From contig CAYGVT010000071.1 of NCBI GenBank assembly GCA_964353355.1, positions 1 to 32,871 on the forward strand: a stretch of 32,871 nt of DNA, written 5' to 3'. The position numbers and the translations under genes were made by a program. The stretch is from CAYGVT01 sp964353355 (GTDB lineage Archaea > Thermoplasmatota > DTKX01 > GCA-020343715). The notes below the pieces were generated by a model, which did no database searches, was not told where the DNA came from, and saw nothing but the letters and a program-made list of their open reading frames with translations. Positions 1 to 7,370 of the stretch are shown here, in pieces (position 1 is the stretch's first letter; every line of letters begins with the position of its first letter).

Positions 1-51
1 GATATTCTTCAGGGTGAGCTCGGAGGCGGCCTTCATGGGTTTGTGCTTCAT
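1..51 (-). CDS. N-terminus of an unidentified gene, cut by the window edge
   Basis: Seventeen codons read on the minus strand from ATG at 51 and stay open to base 1 (MKHKPMKAASELTLKNI). The start is supported by a TATA-like tract (ATTAACA on the minus strand, about 76-82) centred roughly 27 bases upstream, the spacing of a leaderless archaeal transcript. A second in-frame ATG lies at 36. The short ELTLKNI stretch would fit the first strand of an ABC-type ATPase, but this is far too little to assign a function. A perfect palindrome overlaps the start codon, so the gene may be under repressor control. Confidence 0.4.
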   Translation of the reverse strand, partial: MKHKPMKAASELTLKNI

Positions 52-75
52 GGGATATCCATAGGATATCCCATG
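49..75. promoter_or_regulatory. Palindromic operator candidate at a start codon
   Basis: Two perfect 12-base arms (CATGGGATATCC and its complement) flank a 3-base spacer. The palindrome begins at the ATG of the leftward partial gene and ends at its TATA-like tract, so a bound dimer would cover the transcription start. Its composition is AT-richer than the surroundings. A role as operator is inferred; it could also form an RNA hairpin if transcribed rightward. Confidence 0.45.
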
Positions 76-82
76 TTAATGA
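76..82 (-). promoter_or_regulatory. TATA-like box for the left-edge gene
   Basis: An AT-rich tract (TTAATGA on the plus strand) is centred about 27 bases before the ATG at 51 on the minus strand. This is the spacing expected when transcription begins at the start codon. Confidence 0.35.
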
Positions 83-140
83 ATCTTTCGGTCTGAATTC
101 CACAAATGGAACTAGGCGGCTTCAGACGGCTGACCATTTA

Positions 141-151
141 CCCATCACAGG
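141..151 (+). repeat. Left copy of target-site duplication
   Basis: CCCATCACAGG directly precedes the left terminal inverted repeat and recurs exactly at 1778-1788 after the right one. The last G could instead be an end base of the element, so the true duplication may be 10 or 11 bases. Confidence 0.8.
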
Positions 152-152
152 A

Positions 153-177
153 GACTGTCCAAAAGTCGTTGCTGAGA
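153..177 (+). repeat. Left terminal inverted repeat of the IS
   Basis: It begins GACTGTCCAAAAGTCG and matches the reverse complement of 1752-1776 at 21 of 25 positions, including an uninterrupted run AAGTCGTTGCTG. The repeat overlaps the start of a subterminal hairpin at 174-197. Confidence 0.85.
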
Positions 178-362
178 CCTGGCTGTCGCCAGTTCTCCTC
201 ATTCTTCCAAAGGAATCCTAGGGCTGCACCTTTTTCCGAGCATCTTGTTTATCAAACTTGCGCTAGCTTTTTAAACCGATGCCCACGAATCGTCCCCAAA
301 ACACCGATGGGCGGACCGTACCCTGGAATCCCATTTTCGCATTTCCACGACCGCGAGCTCGT

Positions 363-1694
363 TCAAACGTTCACTATCAGCTTCGCGAACGTCTCGTAGA
401 TCCGCCGCAACGTCTCCTGGGCGTCCCCCTCCCCGGAGATGCCGTCCACCTGCCCGGCCTCCAGGCACATCACCTGCGCCTCGAGACCGTCCATCGTCCT
501 GAACCGCCTCTTGATGCGCTCGGGATGCGTCCTGTGGAAGTATGCTTCCGCAGGATTGTTCGTCATGGGCACGTCCGGATGCGCGAGATACTCAGTGAGC
601 CTTGGGAGCTTCTCCGCCATCAGCTCGAGCCTGTGGACCACCTTGGGATGATAGTCGAACCGCCTCGCGTATATGGCCTGGTACTTCTCCTCCGCCTCCT
701 CCACGCTGTCCGAGTGGAGGAACACGTCCCACAGCTCGCCGTACAGCCCCGCCAGCCCCTCGGGCAACGGCTTGCTGGACTCCTTCCCCAGCCCCGCCGC
801 CTCCTTGAGGTCCATCTTCGCATTGTACATCGTGTGGATCACACAGACCTGGTGTGACGCCTCCGGGAACATCTCCCTCAGCAGCTCCGGATACTGTTCC
901 ATGCCGTCGGTGACCATCGTCAGCACTGGCTTGCCTCTCAGCACCCTCCCCAGGAACCTCTTGAGGGTCCTCTTGTCGAGGTCCGCCACGATCATCTCCC
1001 CGACCGGCTCCTTGCGCCCCGAGTCGTACACGAGGCAACGGTACTTCCGCTCGCCGCCTATCCTCACGTACTGCTCGTCGTACGAGTACACCCCCGACCA
1101 CTCCGCCTGACGTTCCGACATCTCCTTCCTGATGCGCCTTCCCGCCGACAGCTTCCACAGCCGCACCGTCTCCCGGCTCGGACGGACCCCCGCCACCTGG
1201 TGCGTCAGCTCCACGCTCTCCTCGAGCGAGAGAGCGCGCCCGCCAGTGTACCCGATGGCAAGCCCCCTGACGTCCCTCGTGTAGTGTCCGTGACGTGGCA
1301 CGATATGCCCCAGCTCCACCTTGTACGCCTTACCGCATGCCTTGCACATGTACTTCTGGAGCCGCATGTCCAGGGCCGTGGCGAAGAAGCATTGGAGCTT
1401 CCTGTCCTGCGTGCCGTTGAGCTTGTGCTCCCGTGAGCCGCAGCCTGGGCACACCGGCTCACGGTACGAGACCCGCCCATCGTCCGTGATGCTCAGAGCT
1501 GGATGGCGAGGGTCCTGGGATGACTGCATCTCGAGAAGCCTGAGCAGCAACGGGATGGCCGAGCACCCAGATGCAGTCGCCCATCCAGAGGAGAGGGCCG
1601 ACTGGACGCCCTCGATATTGGTCGTGAGCGTGAACATGGCGAGCGAGGGCCTGCCCGAGACCTCCTCCAGCTGGATGCTGAGGAAATCGCGCAT
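363..1694 (-). CDS. DDE transposase with N-terminal zinc finger
   Basis: This 443-residue protein should catalyse movement of the surrounding element. A Cys4 zinc-finger-like unit (CPGC at 82-85, CKAC at 117-120) precedes a predicted helix-turn-helix region. The RNase H-like core shows D206 (YSYDEQYV), D263 (VTDGMEQYP) and E383 (NNPAEAYF), a plausible DDE triad. The C-terminal IKRRFRTMDGLEA resembles the E-x-K/R-rich segment of IS6-type enzymes, while the HQVCVIHTMYN stretch recalls IS256/MULE enzymes, so I leave the family open. A TATA-like tract (CTATTTTCT on the minus strand, near 1719) is about 25 bases before the ATG. The frame is intact, so the element could be active. Confidence 0.88.
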   Translation of the reverse strand: MRDFLSIQLEEVSGRPSLAMFTLTTNIEGVQSALSSGWATASGCSAIPLLLRLLEMQSSQDPRHPALSITDDGRVSYREPVCPGCGSREHKLNGTQDRKLQCFFATALDMRLQKYMCKACGKAYKVELGHIVPRHGHYTRDVRGLAIGYTGGRALSLEESVELTHQVAGVRPSRETVRLWKLSAGRRIRKEMSERQAEWSGVYSYDEQYVRIGGERKYRCLVYDSGRKEPVGEMIVADLDKRTLKRFLGRVLRGKPVLTMVTDGMEQYPELLREMFPEASHQVCVIHTMYNAKMDLKEAAGLGKESSKPLPEGLAGLYGELWDVFLHSDSVEEAEEKYQAIYARRFDYHPKVVHRLELMAEKLPRLTEYLAHPDVPMTNNPAEAYFHRTHPERIKRRFRTMDGLEAQVMCLEAGQVDGISGEGDAQETLRRIYETFAKLIVNV

Positions 1695-1751
1695 GAAGCA
1701 TTAACGCATTCACAGAAAATAGACCCGAATCCTGTTACCGTTTCTTATCCT

Positions 1752-1776
1752 TCCCAGCAACGACTTCTTGACAGAC
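1752..1776 (-). repeat. Right terminal inverted repeat of the IS
   Basis: Read on the minus strand it begins GTCTGTCAAGAAGTCG and pairs with the left repeat at 153-177, with four mismatches. It lies about 58 bases upstream of the transposase start codon. Confidence 0.85.
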
Positions 1777-1777
1777 C

Positions 1778-1788
1778 CCCATCACAGG
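1778..1788 (+). repeat. Right copy of target-site duplication
   Basis: This is an exact second copy of CCCATCACAGG directly outside the right terminal inverted repeat, in the same orientation as the left copy at 141-151. Confidence 0.8.
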
Positions 1789-1852
1789 CGAGCGCCGGGG
1801 GCGGGACGCGGGGTGCTGGCCGTGCCCCTGGCGAGGCGGTCATGGCGCACAA

Positions 1853-1861
1853 TTGATATAC
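1853..1861 (+). promoter_or_regulatory. TATA-like box of the C25 peptidase gene
   Basis: TGATATACA is the only AT-rich tract between the IS and the peptidase gene. Its position predicts a transcription start near 1884 and a leader of about 45 bases carrying the ribosome site at 1919-1924. Confidence 0.4.
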
Positions 1862-1918
1862 ACCGCTTGGCCATATCGACGCATCCAGCGGGTGCTCCGT
1901 CCCAGGGAGGGCCCGCCT

Positions 1919-1924
1919 GGAGGT
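1919..1924 (+). promoter_or_regulatory. Shine-Dalgarno site fixing the peptidase start
   Basis: GGAGGT lies six bases before ATG 1931. It selects this codon over earlier in-frame starts, which would place an unlikely Arg/Pro-rich extension before the signal peptide. Confidence 0.65.
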
Positions 1925-1930
1925 AGGCAC

Positions 1931-4900
1931 ATGGAAAGCCGCAGGACCGTCCTTGTCCTCCTCGTGTCGGTCATTTTGCTCGCGTCGACCCCCCTGCCGC
2001 TCGGCGCCGACGGAGACCGCGCCAGCGACGCTCGCGGGGGCTCGAGGGCGACGCTCGGCCCCGACGACGCGATGGTCCAGTACGCCATCTTGACCTCATC
2101 AGCGTTCGCCGACGAGTTCCAGCGGCTCGCCGACTGGAAGACCGACAAGGGCCTCTACGCCAAGGTCTACACGACGGACTGGGCGACGGGCGCCTACGAG
2201 GGCCGCGACTCGCGCGCGCAGTACCAGGCGTTCCTGCGGGACCTGCTCAACCACACGGGGCACGGCCTCAAGTACGTGCTGCTCGGCGGCGACGACGAGG
2301 TCATCCGCGCCCGCGAGATCTGGACCGGCATCAAGGTCGGCTGGGACATATACAGCGGTTCCTGGGTCTACTCGGACCAGTACTTCGCCGGCCTGGACAC
2401 CGACTGGGACGCGGACGGCGACGGGCGCTACGGCGAGCTCGGCGAGGAGGACTGGGACGCCGACGTCTCGCTGGGCCGGTTGCCCGTGAGCACGGCCGAG
2501 GAGGCGCGCGCAGTGGTCGACAAGCTCATGCGGTACGAGCGGACGCCTGAGGTCGGAGACTGGATGAAACGCGCCGTCCTGGCCGCGTCGGTCATGAACC
2601 CGCCCAACGCCAACGAGACGAACGTCGACCCGGGCAACCTGTCACAGGTCTACAGCTGGTGGGAGGACAACGCGTGGGAGTCGCTGGAGCGCACGCTCCC
2701 GCTCATCCCGTCCCACATGAGCAAGACCATCCTCTACGACTACAACGAGACCTACGGCGGCAACTACACGGTCGCGAACGACACGCTCGACCGTCCGTCG
2801 TACATCAAGGCCATCAACGACGGCGCGTCCATCCTGGTGTCCACGACGCACGGCTGGATACCCACCGGCAACGGGCTGCCCCAGTACAACGGCACGGGCA
2901 TCAACTTCAGGTGGGGGAACCTGTTCTACCACACCGACGTCCCCGGGCTCAGGAACGGCAACATGACGCCGCTCGTGTTCTTCTCGTCGTGCTACGTTGG
3001 CAACTTCACCGAGTTCAACGACACCAACTTCGAGCTCCTCGTCACCAAGGCCGACGGCGGCGCCATCGGCATTGTCGCCCCCACCGAGAACACCTACCGC
3101 GGCGAGGAGGTCGTGGGCTGGTCTGACGGCAACTGGTGGATGTCGGAGACGTTCTGGTCGCACATCCTCGGCGACATGCCACGGCCGGGCGACGCCATGT
3201 TCCAGATGAAGCGCGAGTACTTCCCGCACGTCCGCGCTGGCGGCGGCAACCCCGACTCGTCCTACTTCAGGCAGAACCTCGCCGCCTACAACCTGCTCGG
3301 GGACCCCGAGATGCCGGTGTGGCTCGACACCCCGAGCGAGCTTGTCGTCGACCTCCCGCCCTACCTGTACGACCTGGACTACACCGTCCCTGTGCACGTG
3401 ACCTCCGGCGGCTCGGACCTGGCCGGCGCGCGCGTGTGCCTCAGGGGCGAGGACTTCTACGCCTCCGCGGACACCAACGGGACGGGATGGGCGACGCTCC
3501 ACATCGCCCCCCAGAGGGAGGGCCAGACCGTCAAGGTCACCGTCACCGCCCCCCAGCACCTCGTGTGGCAGCAGACGGTGGGCATCACCCCGTCGGGGAC
3601 CGAGCTCATCTACGTCCCCAACACCCTCCACGCTGGCAAGGACCGCCCCGAGGCGGGCGCGCCCACGACGCTCAGCGCTGAGCTGCGCAACATCGGCCAC
3701 CAGAGCACCCCTGCCTTCTCGGTGCGGTTCTACGACGGCGACCCCGCGACAGGGGGCGTGCCCGTCGGCTCGCCCGTGGACCTGGACCCGGTCCCGGCCG
3801 GTGCGAGCGTGCCCGTCGTCACCGCGTGGGCCGCCCCCACCGCGGGCTGGCACGAGGTCATCGTCCTGGTCGACGCGGACGACCAGGTGGACGAGGTCCT
3901 CGAGGACGACAACAGGGGCTCCGCCTCCGTGTACGTGAGCGGGCTCGACGCCGTCCTCAGGCAGCTCCGCGTCAAGGGCGGGGCGGTCGCCACCATCCCC
4001 GTCAACGAGGCCTCCGAGATCGAGGCCGAGGTCTCCAACGAGGGATCGGTCACGCTGGACAGCGTGACGGTGCGCCTCTACCTCGGCGAGCCCAGCGCGG
4101 GCGGGGTCCAGCTCGGCGATGACATGCAGACCGCGGCCATCGCGCCCGGCGGCAAGCGCACGGTCACCTTCACCTACCGCCCCACCGCCGTGGGCCAGTT
4201 CAAGCTCGTGGCCGTGGCGGACCCGGCGGACGTGAGGCCCGAGTTCGACGAGGGCGACAACACCGCCGAGCTCTGGGTCAAGGTCGCGCACAGGCCCACG
4301 TGGGACGCCATCGCCGGCGCGACCATGGTCGAGGACGTGCCCAAGGAGATGGACATGACGCGCTACCTGCACGACTACGACACCGACGTCGATGACCTCA
4401 GTGTGAGCGTGCAGTCGGTCACGACCGACAAAGTCGGCGTCTCCGTCTCGGGCCTCGTGGTCAGGCTATCGCCGGAGGAGGACTGGTCGGGCGACTTCGA
4501 CGTCACGCTCTCGGTCACCGACGGCGACTTCGCGGTCGACACCACGTTCCACGTGGCGGTCTCCGCGCGCAACGACGCGCCGCGGTTCCGCAACGTCGTG
4601 CACGAGGCGACCATCACCGAGGGCGAGACGTGGCGGTTCCAGCTCGACGCCTACGACCCCGACGGCGACAACGTGAGCTACACCGACAACTCGGAGCACT
4701 TCGACGTGGGCGCGGACGGGCTCGTGGTGTGGACGCCGACGTGGGAGCAGATCGAATCCACCCCCATCCACGTCGTCCGGTTCATCGCCACCGACGGCGC
4801 GGCCCAGACCTACTACGCCATGAACCTCGTGCTCGTCGCCAATGACACCGCCCCCGTGCTCGAGCTGCCGGCGCGGCTGAGCGCAAAGGTCGGCGCCGAG

Positions 4901-5380
4901 TTCCTCTACACCTTCAAGGCGGTGGACCGCGAGGGCGACGCGCTCACGTGGAGCGTCGGCTTCGGCGAGGGCAACGCCATCTTCGACGTCATCCCGACCA
5001 CGGGCCAGGTCATGTTCATCCCGACGCAGGGCATGGCGGGCGAGCACAACGTCACCGTCCACGTCACCGACGGCACGCACACGGTCGACGGCTGGGCCAT
5101 CATCGAGGTGCTTTCGGACGAGGAGGACGGAGGCACGCCGACGATCGAGTACGCGGTGCTCGCAACCGAGCTCGCCATCGTCGTGATATGCCTGCTCTAC
5201 ATCCCCTACTACCGCGGGAGGCAGCGCCGCGAGGCGGCGCAGCGCGCGGAGGCCGAGCGGGAGGCCAAGGCGGACAAGGCGGCCAAGGCGGACAAGGCGG
5301 CCAAGGCAGACAAGGCGGACAAAGCGGACAAGGCGGACAAGGTGAATGGGACGCAGGAGACGCCCAAGGGCGACGCGTGA
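1931..5380 (+). CDS. Membrane-anchored gingipain-like (family C25) cysteine peptidase
   Basis: This is an 1149-residue extracellular protease-like protein. Residues 1-25 form a signal peptide. A caspase/gingipain-fold domain (about 50-465) shows the C25 features GRLPVSTAEEA and NLLGDPEMPVW, with the catalytic pair His307 (STTHGW) and Cys354 (SSCYVGN). Next come a carboxypeptidase-like beta domain, two CARDB-like repeats (about 575-800) and Ig/cadherin-like repeats to about 1065. A membrane helix spans 1071-1094. The cytoplasmic tail is a basic, Ala/Lys/Asp repeat (KADKA units) not typical of the family. N-glycosylation sequons are frequent. The role is likely degradation or maturation of surface or external proteins. 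It converges on truD with only about 30 bases between. Confidence 0.88.
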   Translation: MESRRTVLVLLVSVILLASTPLPLGADGDRASDARGGSRATLGPDDAMVQYAILTSSAFADEFQRLADWKTDKGLYAKVYTTDWATGAYEGRDSRAQYQAFLRDLLNHTGHGLKYVLLGGDDEVIRAREIWTGIKVGWDIYSGSWVYSDQYFAGLDTDWDADGDGRYGELGEEDWDADVSLGRLPVSTAEEARAVVDKLMRYERTPEVGDWMKRAVLAASVMNPPNANETNVDPGNLSQVYSWWEDNAWESLERTLPLIPSHMSKTILYDYNETYGGNYTVANDTLDRPSYIKAINDGASILVSTTHGWIPTGNGLPQYNGTGINFRWGNLFYHTDVPGLRNGNMTPLVFFSSCYVGNFTEFNDTNFELLVTKADGGAIGIVAPTENTYRGEEVVGWSDGNWWMSETFWSHILGDMPRPGDAMFQMKREYFPHVRAGGGNPDSSYFRQNLAAYNLLGDPEMPVWLDTPSELVVDLPPYLYDLDYTVPVHVTSGGSDLAGARVCLRGEDFYASADTNGTGWATLHIAPQREGQTVKVTVTAPQHLVWQQTVGITPSGTELIYVPNTLHAGKDRPEAGAPTTLSAELRNIGHQSTPAFSVRFYDGDPATGGVPVGSPVDLDPVPAGASVPVVTAWAAPTAGWHEVIVLVDADDQVDEVLEDDNRGSASVYVSGLDAVLRQLRVKGGAVATIPVNEASEIEAEVSNEGSVTLDSVTVRLYLGEPSAGGVQLGDDMQTAAIAPGGKRTVTFTYRPTAVGQFKLVAVADPADVRPEFDEGDNTAELWVKVAHRPTWDAIAGATMVEDVPKEMDMTRYLHDYDTDVDDLSVSVQSVTTDKVGVSVSGLVVRLSPEEDWSGDFDVTLSVTDGDFAVDTTFHVAVSARNDAPRFRNVVHEATITEGETWRFQLDAYDPDGDNVSYTDNSEHFDVGADGLVVWTPTWEQIESTPIHVVRFIATDGAAQTYYAMNLVLVANDTAPVLELPARLSAKVGAEFLYTFKAVDREGDALTWSVGFGEGNAIFDVIPTTGQVMFIPTQGMAGEHNVTVHVTDGTHTVDGWAIIEVLSDEEDGGTPTIEYAVLATELAIVVICLLYIPYYRGRQRREAAQRAEAEREAKADKAAKADKAAKADKADKADKADKVNGTQETPKGDA
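5260..5343 (+). repeat. In-frame degenerate tandem repeat encoding KADKA units
   Basis: The DNA consists of near-identical units such as AAGGCGGACAAGGCGGCC, giving the (A)KADKA tail of the C25 peptidase. The length is likely variable by replication slippage. Confidence 0.8.
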
Positions 5381-5410
5381 GCCCTGGCGGACAGGGCCGG
5401 GCGCGCCGGC

Positions 5411-6724
5411 TCAGTACGACATGATGGGCGCCTTCATGAGCTCGCGGACCACCGTCGTGGCGTAGCAGCCCTTGGGCAGGGAGAACCTGAGGGTGGCCCG
5501 GCCATCCGCGACCTCCGACGCCGGATGCACCCCGACCAGGAGCAGCTCCCTGCGCAGCCCCTCCGACGAAAGCTGCACCAGGTGCGGGATGCGGAAGTCG
5601 CCCGCGGCGATGTGCTCGCGCTCGAGCACGGACGCCTCGATGTCGCCCATCTCGCCCCCGGCCACGGGCGCGTCCGTGCCGGGCACGAGTCCGGTCACCA
5701 GCGCGCGGCCGCGCTCGACCTGGAGCGCGGCCTTGGCCAGGTTCGCCGCGGTCACGGGCACGGGCCGCGAGTGCTCGGGCGCCCCATCGGGGCCCAGCGG
5801 CACGAGCACGTCGCCCTCCACGGGGCGGTCGAGGGGCAGACCGCGGCGCAGCCGCTCGCTGAGCACGAGGTTGAACAGCAGCCCCTGGAAGGCGTGCACG
5901 AACATGAGCTGCAGATTGAACGGCAGCCGGCCGAGCGCGCCCACGGGGTCGTCGGGGTGGTGCAGCAGGTGGTCGAGCATGGTGCGCTCGTGGCCGAGCT
6001 TGGGCGGGAGGTCCCGCAGCCCGGCGCGCACGTCGCGCGTGGCGCCGAGCGCGCGCCTCGCGGCCGCTGCGTCCTCGTCCTCGCGCGGCCCCACCTGCGT
6101 GAGGTAGGCCCAGCACGCCCTCTCCGGGTCGCCCAGCACGAGGTGGCGGCCGACCACGTGCGAGATGGGCCGCTGCACCCCGAACCGCTGGACGCCGTAG
6201 AAGTTGGGGAACCCTCCGACCGCGTCGACCTCGACGAGGATGGCGGCGACGCGCGCGCGCGCCTCGTCGTCGGCGATCGCGAGCCGCGTGACCGCGATCT
6301 CGAACCTGTTGGCCGCGTGGTCGCCGAGGGACACGTGCGCCGCCGTCGGCCAGGCCTCCAGCACCTCCACGTCGGGCATGCGCAGGTCGCGCACCTGCTC
6401 GACGGGCGCCTCCACGGTGAGCAGCTGCGTCGTGACCGCCCGCTTGTCCTTGACCCCCGAGAACCGCACGCGCCGCGCGGATACGTGCAACCGCTTGGCC
6501 AGCTGGTGGACGAGCCGGTTGGTCTCCCAGTTGCGCACCCGCAGCCTCACGGCCGTGACGGGCCCGCCCTCGACGACGGGCGGGGGGGCGCCCTCCTCCA
6601 CGACGACGAAGTCCTCGGCCTCGGCGCGTAGCTTGCCTCCGATGCCCGGGGTGGCCGTCGCGTACCCGAGCAGCCCGCACTCCTCCTCGCCTGTGGGGGG
6701 GTCGGGCACGTGGAGCGCGGTCAT
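5411..6724 (-). CDS. truD: tRNA pseudouridine synthase D
   Basis: This 437-residue enzyme isomerises a uridine in tRNA (U13 in the bacterial enzyme; archaeal and eukaryotic relatives such as Pus7 modify other sites too). The family hallmark is the motif at 89-100, SGVKDKRAVTTQ, with Asp93 the expected catalytic nucleophile. The conserved NFYGVQRFG segment and a C-terminal GCYATTVVRELMKAP are also present. The length suits archaeal TruD. The start at 6724 gives an N-terminus that reaches the conserved opening LGY. It lies 79 bases downstream of rpo11 on the same strand, and the two may be cotranscribed. Confidence 0.93.
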   Translation of the reverse strand: MTALHVPDPPTGEEECGLLGYATATPGIGGKLRAEAEDFVVVEEGAPPPVVEGGPVTAVRLRVRNWETNRLVHQLAKRLHVSARRVRFSGVKDKRAVTTQLLTVEAPVEQVRDLRMPDVEVLEAWPTAAHVSLGDHAANRFEIAVTRLAIADDEARARVAAILVEVDAVGGFPNFYGVQRFGVQRPISHVVGRHLVLGDPERACWAYLTQVGPREDEDAAAARRALGATRDVRAGLRDLPPKLGHERTMLDHLLHHPDDPVGALGRLPFNLQLMFVHAFQGLLFNLVLSERLRRGLPLDRPVEGDVLVPLGPDGAPEHSRPVPVTAANLAKAALQVERGRALVTGLVPGTDAPVAGGEMGDIEASVLEREHIAAGDFRIPHLVQLSSEGLRRELLLVGVHPASEVADGRATLRFSLPKGCYATTVVRELMKAPIMSY

Positions 6725-6803
6725 CGATACCGCACGCGCGCTCCGGGTAAAGAAGGTGACGGAGCGGTGCGGCAGCGGCGTCCTCGGCTGCGTCGAGACG
6801 GCA

Positions 6804-7094
6804 TCAGCCCTGCTTGGGCTCCTTGGACCGCTCGACGAGCTTCAGCATCTCGCCGTAGCCCTCGCCGAGCTCTCGCAGCGCGCGCTTGATGGCGTTCTGG
6901 GGCTTGCCGCTCTTGACGCGCACGAACAGGTGCTTCTTGCCGTAGAGGGGGTGGTCCGCGTCGACCGAGGCCATGTCGACTGTCTCGTCGGCGAGGAGCC
7001 TCTCGCGGAGGGGCTCGAGCAGGACGTAGGCGGCCGTGTCCCGGAACTCGACCTCGATGGTGTCCTTGCCCTTGTTGACCAGCGCTATGTCCAT
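6804..7094 (-). CDS. rpo11: DNA-directed RNA polymerase subunit Rpo11 (RpoL)
   Basis: This 96-residue subunit is homologous to eukaryotic Rpb11 and the alpha N-terminal domain, and pairs with Rpo3 to nucleate polymerase assembly. Visible family features are the DHPLYGKKHLFVRVK strand and the amphipathic helix NAIKRALRELGEGYGEML. ATG 7094 was chosen because it gives the normal length. A purine-rich GAGGTTG lies just upstream, and a TATA-like tract sits near 7132-7140. The longer open frame to 7256 would add an improbable Arg/Pro-rich extension. Confidence 0.93.
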   Translation of the reverse strand: MDIALVNKGKDTIEVEFRDTAAYVLLEPLRERLLADETVDMASVDADHPLYGKKHLFVRVKSGKPQNAIKRALRELGEGYGEMLKLVERSKEPKQG

Positions 7095-7130
7095 GCCAAC
7101 AACCTCGCGGACGGGCCGTAGGAGCGGTCC

Positions 7131-7141
7131 CCTTAAAAAGG
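7131..7141 (-). promoter_or_regulatory. TATA-like box of rpo11
   Basis: CCTTAAAAAGG is an isolated AT-rich tract in GC-rich DNA, about 40 bases before ATG 7094. This predicts a short leader of about 15 bases that still holds GAGGTTG. Confidence 0.5.
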
Positions 7142-7339
7142 TTTGCCATCGGGGGGCTAGCCAGCGGGGGGTGCGGGGACAACCGATGGGAGCCAAGCCA
7201 TCAGCAATAGCAGGGCCAGTGGAGCGAGTGCGCCTAGACGTCGCATGAGGAATCATACGACCATCGGTGGTCTGACTGACCTGTTCACCCCCCGATGACC
7301 CGACCGAGCGCCGCCAGCAACGTTAATACGCAAGACGTC

Positions 7340-7348
7340 CGATATTGT
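7340..7348 (+). promoter_or_regulatory. TATA-like box of the transglutaminase-core gene
   Basis: CGATATTGT is centred 27 bases before ATG 7371, giving a leaderless arrangement. A second AT-rich tract, GTTAATACG, lies at 7322-7330. Confidence 0.4.
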
Positions 7349-7370
7349 GCCAATCGCTGGTGGGCTCTCC

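Larger units (their letters stand above)
152..1777 (-). mobile_element. Complete insertion sequence with TIRs, target duplication and one DDE transposase gene
   Basis: The element is bounded by 25-base imperfect inverted repeats (153-177 and 1752-1776, 21 of 25 matching). An 11-base direct repeat, CCCATCACAGG, lies immediately outside (141-151 and 1778-1788), which fits a target-site duplication. It is about 1.63 kb long and carries one transposase gene on the minus strand. About 190 noncoding bases separate that gene's stop from the left repeat, including a subterminal hairpin (174-197). The intact gene, similar ends and near-perfect duplication suggest recent insertion. Removing it leaves an intergenic region of about 240 bases between two divergent genes. 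Family not assigned. Confidence 0.85.

Noticed and set aside
2642..4372. Open frame of 576 codons on the minus strand
   Set aside because: Antisense to the C25 peptidase with low-complexity His/Val/Arg-rich composition; the peptidase frame has motifs and domain order.
5260..5343. Regular repeats as a possible CRISPR array
   Set aside because: The units are contiguous without unique spacers and are in frame, encoding the KADKA protein tail.
7142..7339. Small gene or RNA between rpo11 and the transglutaminase-core gene
   Set aside because: Open frames here are short and without motif, and no stable conserved fold is evident; it appears to be divergent promoter DNA.
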